DNA of 29,626 nt from CADEFQ01 sp035342635 (GTDB lineage: Bacteria > Pseudomonadota > Gammaproteobacteria > Steroidobacterales > Steroidobacteraceae). The translations under genes were made by a program, and so were the position numbers. Under the pieces are notes generated by a model, which saw nothing but the letters and a program-made list of their open reading frames with translations, had not been told where the DNA came from and made no database searches. The first letter of the stretch is position 1. Each line of letters starts with the position of its first letter. Location: positions 1 through 29,626 of the forward strand of contig DAOQXO010000025.1 of the NCBI GenBank assembly GCA_035342635.1. Direction: 5' to 3'. Positions 25,668-29,626 of the stretch are shown here, in pieces.

Positions 25668-25955
25668 ATGGATATCAACGTATCGCACGAAGAGCACGGT
25701 CATCGCGGCGCCTTTTTCGTCATGCAGGACGGCAAGCGCCTGGCCGAAATGACCTACAGCCGCGCGAGCCCGACCCTGGTCATCATCGACCACACCGAAG
25801 TGGACGGGAGCCTCGGCGGAAAAGGCGTGGGCCGCCGCCTGCTGGATGCCGCCGTGCAATGGGCCCGCGACACCGGCACCAGGGTCATGGCCACCTGTCC
25901 GTTCGCGAAAGCGCAATTCGACCGCGACCCGTCGATTGGCGATGTCCTCGCCTGA
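25668..25955 (+). CDS. Small GNAT-like N-acetyltransferase (Gcn5-related, YidJ/Acetyltransf_CG type)
   Basis: 95-aa compact GNAT domain. The strand GKRLAEMTYSRASPTLVIIDHTEVDGSLGGKGVGRRLLDAA carries the acetyl-CoA pyrophosphate loop GGKGVGRRL (residues ~52-60), followed by a helix and MATCPFAKAQFDRDP, the family's C-terminal CPF motif (Cys near 81). The N-terminal sub-domain of full GNATs is missing, as is normal for this short family. Start is the ATG at 25668 inside a longer open frame, chosen because it follows the VOC stop and gives the family N-terminus. Confidence 0.9.
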   Translation: MDINVSHEEHGHRGAFFVMQDGKRLAEMTYSRASPTLVIIDHTEVDGSLGGKGVGRRLLDAAVQWARDTGTRVMATCPFAKAQFDRDPSIGDVLA

Positions 25956-25988
25956 TCCGCGCGCGAACGACGCGCAAGTGGATCAGCT

Positions 25989-26017
25989 CCGCGGGCTCGC
26001 CGCGGATACGGTATAAA
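25989..26017 (+). promoter_or_regulatory. Inverted repeat and -10 box upstream of carbonic anhydrase
   Basis: CCGCGG at 25989-25994 and again at 26000-26005, separated by GCTCG, form a palindrome of at least six pairs (seven with T25988/A26006). A TATAAA -10-like box lies at 26012-26017. At 17-base spacing the -35 position would fall within the first arm, so the repeat could be an operator for the carbonic anhydrase promoter. It could equally be a terminator stem for the upstream operon, though no T-run follows. Confidence 0.4.
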
Positions 26018-26048
26018 AGAATCCGGGCGCCTCCTGAGTGGGTATTCG

Positions 26049-26666
26049 ATGCTGGTGGCAAGACAGGCGTTGCAGCGGCTGAAGGACGGCAACAGGCGCT
26101 TCGTTTCCGAAACACTGGGCAGTGAAGCCGTGGCGACGCCATCGCGCCGCCGGGAGGTGGCCGCGGCGCAGGAGCCCTTCGCCATCATCCTCGGCTGTTC
26201 CGATTCGCGCGTGCCGGCCGAGATCATCTTCGACCAGGGTCTCGGCGACCTGTTCGTGATCCGCGTCGCCGGCAACATCGTCGCGCCCTCGCAGGTCGAC
26301 AGCGTCGAGTTCGCCGCCGGACGCTACGACACGCGGCTGGTCGTGGTGCTCGGGCATTCCAGCTGCGGGGCGATCCTCGCGACCATCGAAGAACTCGATC
26401 GCGCGCCCGATGACCAGTCGCGCAAGCTGCGCTCGATCGTCGATCGGGTCCGGCCCTCCGTCGAGCCATTGCTCGGCACGCCGATCGCCGCCGATCGCGA
26501 TGCACTGGTGCGCAGGGCCGTGCGGGCCAACATCCGCTCGTCGGTGAGCCAGCTGCGGCACGGATCGCAGCTGCTCGAGGACATGATCCGGCGCAAGGGC
26601 CTGTTGGTCGTTGGCGCGGAATACAATCTCGACAGCGGCGTCGTCGAGTTCTTCGACGAGGACTGA
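26049..26666 (+). CDS. Beta-class carbonic anhydrase
   Basis: 205-aa cytoplasmic zinc enzyme interconverting CO2 and bicarbonate. Zinc ligands are Cys50 in GCSDSR, His103 and Cys106 in LGHSSCG, with the Asp52-Arg54 dyad in place. FVIRVAGNIV (about residues 69-78) and the C-terminal VVGAEYNLDSGVVEFF complete the family pattern; length is typical. Start ATG 26049 lacks a strong Shine-Dalgarno. It is followed directly by a decayed membrane-protein gene and may have its own promoter (TATAAA at 26012). Confidence 0.95.
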   Translation: MLVARQALQRLKDGNRRFVSETLGSEAVATPSRRREVAAAQEPFAIILGCSDSRVPAEIIFDQGLGDLFVIRVAGNIVAPSQVDSVEFAAGRYDTRLVVVLGHSSCGAILATIEELDRAPDDQSRKLRSIVDRVRPSVEPLLGTPIAADRDALVRRAVRANIRSSVSQLRHGSQLLEDMIRRKGLLVVGAEYNLDSGVVEFFDED

Positions 26667-26667
26667 T

Positions 26668-26879
26668 ATGGCAGCGGGCGGCTGGCCGATCGCGTTCCTC
26701 GGCCTCGTGCTGCATTTCGCGATGATGCTGCTGATCGCCTGGATTTACTGCGCCTTCGCACGGCGATTGGCATGGACGCGCCAGCGACACTCGCCATCGG
26801 CATCGCAGTGCATATCATTTGCATTGGTGTGCCGATGGCATGGGTCGCGACCCGGTGGAGCAGGCGTCTGGCGGCGTAG
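26668..26879 (+). pseudogene. Frameshifted remnant of a small membrane protein
   Basis: One frame from ATG 26668 gives GGWPIAFLGLVLHFAMML and IAWIYCAFARRLAW, the first helical hairpin of a small inner-membrane protein family I recall from Proteobacteria. After about 26770 that frame turns into Arg/Ser/Cys-rich nonsense. A different frame, from about 26778, reads APATLAIGIAVHIICIGVP then MAWVATRWSRRLAA and stops at 26877-26879, which matches the last helix and basic tail of the same type of protein. The middle helix pair appears deleted and the two ends are out of frame; the normal N-terminus before GGW is also absent. I judge it inactive; the family name (DUF1440-like) is from memory and unchecked. 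Confidence 0.6.
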
Positions 26880-26909
26880 TCGGCGGTGCGCACGATGCTA
26901 AGATACTTT

Positions 26910-27608
26910 ATGCGCAGCAGACATCACCTGGAGGGGCACTCGGGGCGCCGCACCGGCTTGCTGCGAGCGGCCGTGCTCGGTGCCAATGACGGCATCGTGT
27001 CCACCGCCAGCCTGATCGTCGGCGTAGCCGCCGCCAGTACCACGCGCGACCCGGTAGTGATCGCGGCGGTTGCCGGCATGGTCTCAGGTGCGATCTCGAT
27101 GGCCGCGGGCGAGTACGTTTCGGTCAGCTCGCAGGCCGATGCGGAGCAAGCGGATCTCGAGCGCGAACGCCTCGAGCTCGAGAAGGACGTGGAGTCCGAG
27201 CGCAGGGAACTCGCCTCGATCTACGTGCGGCGCGGACTGCAGCCGGAGCTCGCGAGGCAGGTCGCGGAGCAGCTGATGGAAAAGGATGCCCTGCACGCCC
27301 ACGCGCGCGACGAACTTGGGCACAGCGAGATCACTGCTGCCCAGCCCGTGCACGCGGCGGTCATCTCGGCCGTGAGTTTCGCGATCGGCGCGGCGCTGCC
27401 GCTCGCCGGCGTGCTGGTCAGTACCCGGCAGACCGTCATCCCGATCGTCGCCGCAAGCTGCCTCTTCGCGCTGGCCTGCACCGGTGCGCTCGCGGCGCGC
27501 GCGGGCGGTGCGAGCATGCTCAAGGGCTCGGCGCGCGTCACCTTCTGGGGCATCTTCGCCATGGCCGCCACGGCGGCCGTGGGCTCCCTGTTCGGCGGCG
27601 TGTTTTGA
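26910..27608 (+). CDS. VIT-family (CCC1/Nodulin-21-like) iron or manganese transporter
   Basis: About 232 aa from ATG 26910; in-frame ATG 26895 and GTG 26886 would add five or eight residues. The diagnostic LRAAVLGANDGIVSTASLIVGVAAA begins the first helix pair. A GEYVSVSSQADAEQADLERE segment leads into a Glu-rich cytoplasmic helical region (about residues 75-145), the metal-binding domain in this family, followed by three more hydrophobic helices. Likely an inner-membrane exporter of ferrous iron or manganese. A TAAGAT box at 26899-26904 just before the ATG suggests a promoter with a very short or no leader. Its stop overlaps the TTG start of the next gene. Confidence 0.93.
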   Translation: MRSRHHLEGHSGRRTGLLRAAVLGANDGIVSTASLIVGVAAASTTRDPVVIAAVAGMVSGAISMAAGEYVSVSSQADAEQADLERERLELEKDVESERRELASIYVRRGLQPELARQVAEQLMEKDALHAHARDELGHSEITAAQPVHAAVISAVSFAIGAALPLAGVLVSTRQTVIPIVAASCLFALACTGALAARAGGASMLKGSARVTFWGIFAMAATAAVGSLFGGVF

Positions 27609-27886
27609 GTCGCCTGCAGGTGAAGGTGGTGCCCGGTGCGTCGCGCGACAGTATCGCCGGCTGGCTGGGCGATGCGCTGAAAGTGCGGGTCAGCGCGCCC
27701 CCGGAGAAGGGCAAGGCGAATGCGGCCGTCGAAGCGCTGCTTGCCGAGGCGCTCGGCGTGGCGCCGCCAAGCGTGCGGATCGTCGCGGGACAGTCCTCGG
27801 CACGCAAGCAGGTCGAGGTCGCGGGGCTCACTGCCGCGCAGATTCGCGAGCGACTCGAAGAGTCGTCCGGCGTGATGTCCGGGTAA
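27605..27886 (+). CDS. DUF167 (YggU-like) small protein
   Basis: 93-aa protein with the DUF167 signature: LQVKVVPGASRDSI at the start, LKVRVSAPPEKGKANAAVEALLAEALGV in the middle and VRIVAGQSSARKQVEV near the end. It begins at TTG 27605, overlapping the VIT stop by four bases (TTGA), implying coupled translation. Cytoplasmic, function unknown; usually found near YggT/YggS genes, which are not here. Confidence 0.92.
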   Translation: MSRLQVKVVPGASRDSIAGWLGDALKVRVSAPPEKGKANAAVEALLAEALGVAPPSVRIVAGQSSARKQVEVAGLTAAQIRERLEESSGVMSG

Positions 27887-27936
27887 GATCCGCATCGGTA
27901 TCCCCTCTACGATCCTCACCACCCGGGGTGGCTGAC

Positions 27937-28491
27937 ATGTTGCGCAATTCAAACGAACGCTACGGCACGCTCTCGGTGTCGCTGCACTGGCTGATGCTGT
28001 TGCTGATCGCCGCGGTCTATGCGTGCATCGAGCTGCGGGTGAATTTCCCGCGCGGCAGCGATACGCGCGAGGCACTCAAGAACTGGCACTTCATGCTGGG
28101 GCTCGGGGTGCTGCTGCTTGCGCTCGTGCGCCTCGCGGTCCACCTGTGGGGCCCCAAGCCCCGCATCCAGCCCGATCCCGGACGCCTGCAGGATCTCGCG
28201 TCACGGGTCGGGCACTTCGCGCTCTACGTCCTGATGCTCGGCATGCCGCTGGCGGGCTGGCTGATTCTGAGCGCGGAGGGCGATCCGATTCCGTTCTTCG
28301 GCCTGCAGCTGCCGCCGCTCCTGGCGCCGAACGAGGCACTCGCGAAAGACATCGAGGAGATTCACGCGACGGCGGGGACCGTGGGCTACTGGCTCATCGG
28401 CCTGCATGCCGCCGCGGCGCTGTTCCACCATTACGTGCAGCGCGACAACACGTTGACGCGCATGTTGCCGCTCTGGCGCCGGGGCGCATAG
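27937..28491 (+). CDS. Cytochrome b561 family membrane protein
   Basis: 184-aa inner-membrane dihaem b protein with four hydrophobic helices (about residues 13-31, 50-70, 92-113, 143-165). Histidines at 17 (SLHW), 51 (NWHFMLGL), in VGHFALYVLM and in GLHAAAALFHHYVQRDNTLTRML fit the b-haem ligands of the YodB/CybB group, which move electrons from quinol and may act as superoxide oxidases. ATG 27937 follows a GGGGTGG Shine-Dalgarno that lies in a CCACC/GGTGG hairpin (27919-27931). It is the second redox membrane protein in this gene run. Confidence 0.94.
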   Translation: MLRNSNERYGTLSVSLHWLMLLLIAAVYACIELRVNFPRGSDTREALKNWHFMLGLGVLLLALVRLAVHLWGPKPRIQPDPGRLQDLASRVGHFALYVLMLGMPLAGWLILSAEGDPIPFFGLQLPPLLAPNEALAKDIEEIHATAGTVGYWLIGLHAAAALFHHYVQRDNTLTRMLPLWRRGA

Positions 28492-28541
28492 CCACCGCGC
28501 CGGCGCCACTTTCGTCGGCAGCGCGACACAGGAGGTGTGCG

Positions 28542-28928
28542 ATGGCTCGGCAAGCAGCTGGCGGCCTGGCGAAAATCGGCCAGATCGCGATCCCGGTATC
28601 GGAACTCGACCGCGCGATCGTCTTCTATCGCGACACGCTCGGCATGCGCTTCATGTTCCAGGCGCCCTCGGGGCTCGCTTTCTTCGACTGTGGTGGCGTG
28701 CGCCTGATGCTGGACGTGGCGGCGAAGTCCTCGCCCGAGATCCGCTCTTCGCTGCTCTACTTCAGTGTCGATGATATCGACGCGAACCACGAGCTGTTGG
28801 TGTCACGCGGCGTCGAGTTCGAGGCGCCGCCCCATCTCGTGGCGAAGCTGCCCGACCACGAGCTCTGGATGGCGTTCTTCAGGGATCCCGACCGGAATCT
28901 CCTCGCGCTGATGTGCGAGAAGCGCTGA
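28542..28928 (+). CDS. VOC family protein
   Basis: 128-aa vicinal oxygen chelate protein. Strand KIGQIAIPVSELDRAIVFYRDTLGMRFMFQ opens the first module; FFDCGGVRLMLD, LLYFSVDDIDANHELLVSRGVEF and the closing MAFFRDPDRNLLALMCEK follow. The terminal Glu ligand is present only as part of CEK, and no His is in the first strand, so metal binding is uncertain. The ATG has an AGGAGG Shine-Dalgarno six bases upstream. Different in sequence from the other VOC gene at 25235. Last gene of the plus-strand run, ending at a strong hairpin. Confidence 0.92.
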   Translation: MARQAAGGLAKIGQIAIPVSELDRAIVFYRDTLGMRFMFQAPSGLAFFDCGGVRLMLDVAAKSSPEIRSSLLYFSVDDIDANHELLVSRGVEFEAPPHLVAKLPDHELWMAFFRDPDRNLLALMCEKR

Positions 28929-28970
28929 CGCGAACGGGCACGGGGTACCGACCCGTGCCCGCCAGTCGCG

Positions 28971-28972
<2 letters not shown>
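28927..28972. terminator. Strong hairpin between the VOC gene and rpoD (likely bidirectional terminator)
   Basis: CGGGCACGGG (28935-28944) pairs perfectly with CCCGTGCCCG (28952-28961) around a 7-base loop. Outside it, GACGCG (28927-28932) pairs with CGCGTC (28967-28972) across a small asymmetric bulge. The structure spans the end of the VOC gene and the stop of rpoD. No T-run is present on either side, so termination may depend on stem strength or Rho. Confidence 0.65.

Positions 28973-29626
<654 letters not shown>

Noticed and set aside
27919..27931. Riboswitch or thermometer ahead of cytochrome b561
   Set aside because: Only a five-pair CCACC/GGTGG hairpin over the Shine-Dalgarno; too small and common in GC-rich DNA to claim regulation.
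23258..28928. Genomic island inserted at the tRNA
   Set aside because: No integrase, transposase or repeated tRNA end flanks the downstream genes, and they are ordinary chromosomal families.

Overview
The window is GC-rich, densely coded bacterial chromosome with short gaps, frequent 4-base ATGA/TTGA overlaps and the usual long antisense shadow ORFs. The gene set (RpoD, HrpB, YgiQ, YpfJ-type metallopeptidase, PhnA/YjdM, a c4-like dihaem cytochrome, a CAU tRNA resembling gammaproteobacterial tRNA-Ile2, and a double-length UvrA) suggests a Gammaproteobacterium near the Xanthomonadales/Nevskiales/Steroidobacter-type lineages. That placement is an inference from gene content. No integrase, transposase, prophage gene or CRISPR array is visible.

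Layout. 1-1.3 kb: the end of an NlpC/P60 lipoprotein and an apparently exported SDR. 1.3-3.3 kb: a class-I cyclic-di-GMP (GEMM-I) riboswitch with a plausible RBS-sequestering expression platform, leading a 561-aa protein with two SPOR-like modules. 3.3-5.1 kb: a Cys-rich zinc-ribbon protein (minus strand) and homospermidine synthase. 5.2-10.7 kb: a UvrA-UvrA tandem fusion of about 1860 aa (minus strand). 10.9-17.5 kb: an FAD monooxygenase, a secreted S9 peptidase, YgiQ radical SAM, a Blh/ETHE1-like metallo-beta-lactamase-fold enzyme and a DUF423 membrane protein. 17.5-21.7 kb: YpfJ metallopeptidase (minus), HrpB helicase (plus) and a signal-peptide-bearing methyltransferase (minus). 21.8-23.2 kb: two overlapping unknown membrane proteins and a DUF1330 protein. 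23.26 kb: tRNA(CAU), probably Ile2. 23.4-28.9 kb: a plus-strand run of small genes (dihaem cytochrome lipoprotein, PhnA, NTF2-like, conserved unknown, two VOC proteins, small GNAT, beta-carbonic anhydrase, VIT transporter, DUF167, cytochrome b561) interrupted by a decayed membrane-protein pseudogene. 28.97 kb to the end: the C-terminal part of RpoD (minus), separated from its neighbour by a strong hairpin.

The strongest candidate for something little described is the cyclic-di-GMP riboswitch joined to the double-SPOR protein: second-messenger control of a peptidoglycan- or septum-associated protein, apparently at translation. Secondary points are the UvrA fusion, two SAM- or NAD(P)-type enzymes that appear to carry Sec signals, a c4-like cytochrome whose second haem domain lacks the usual Met ligand, and the frameshifted membrane-protein remnant beside carbonic anhydrase. 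Function calls rest on motif recognition from the sequence; no database search was run.
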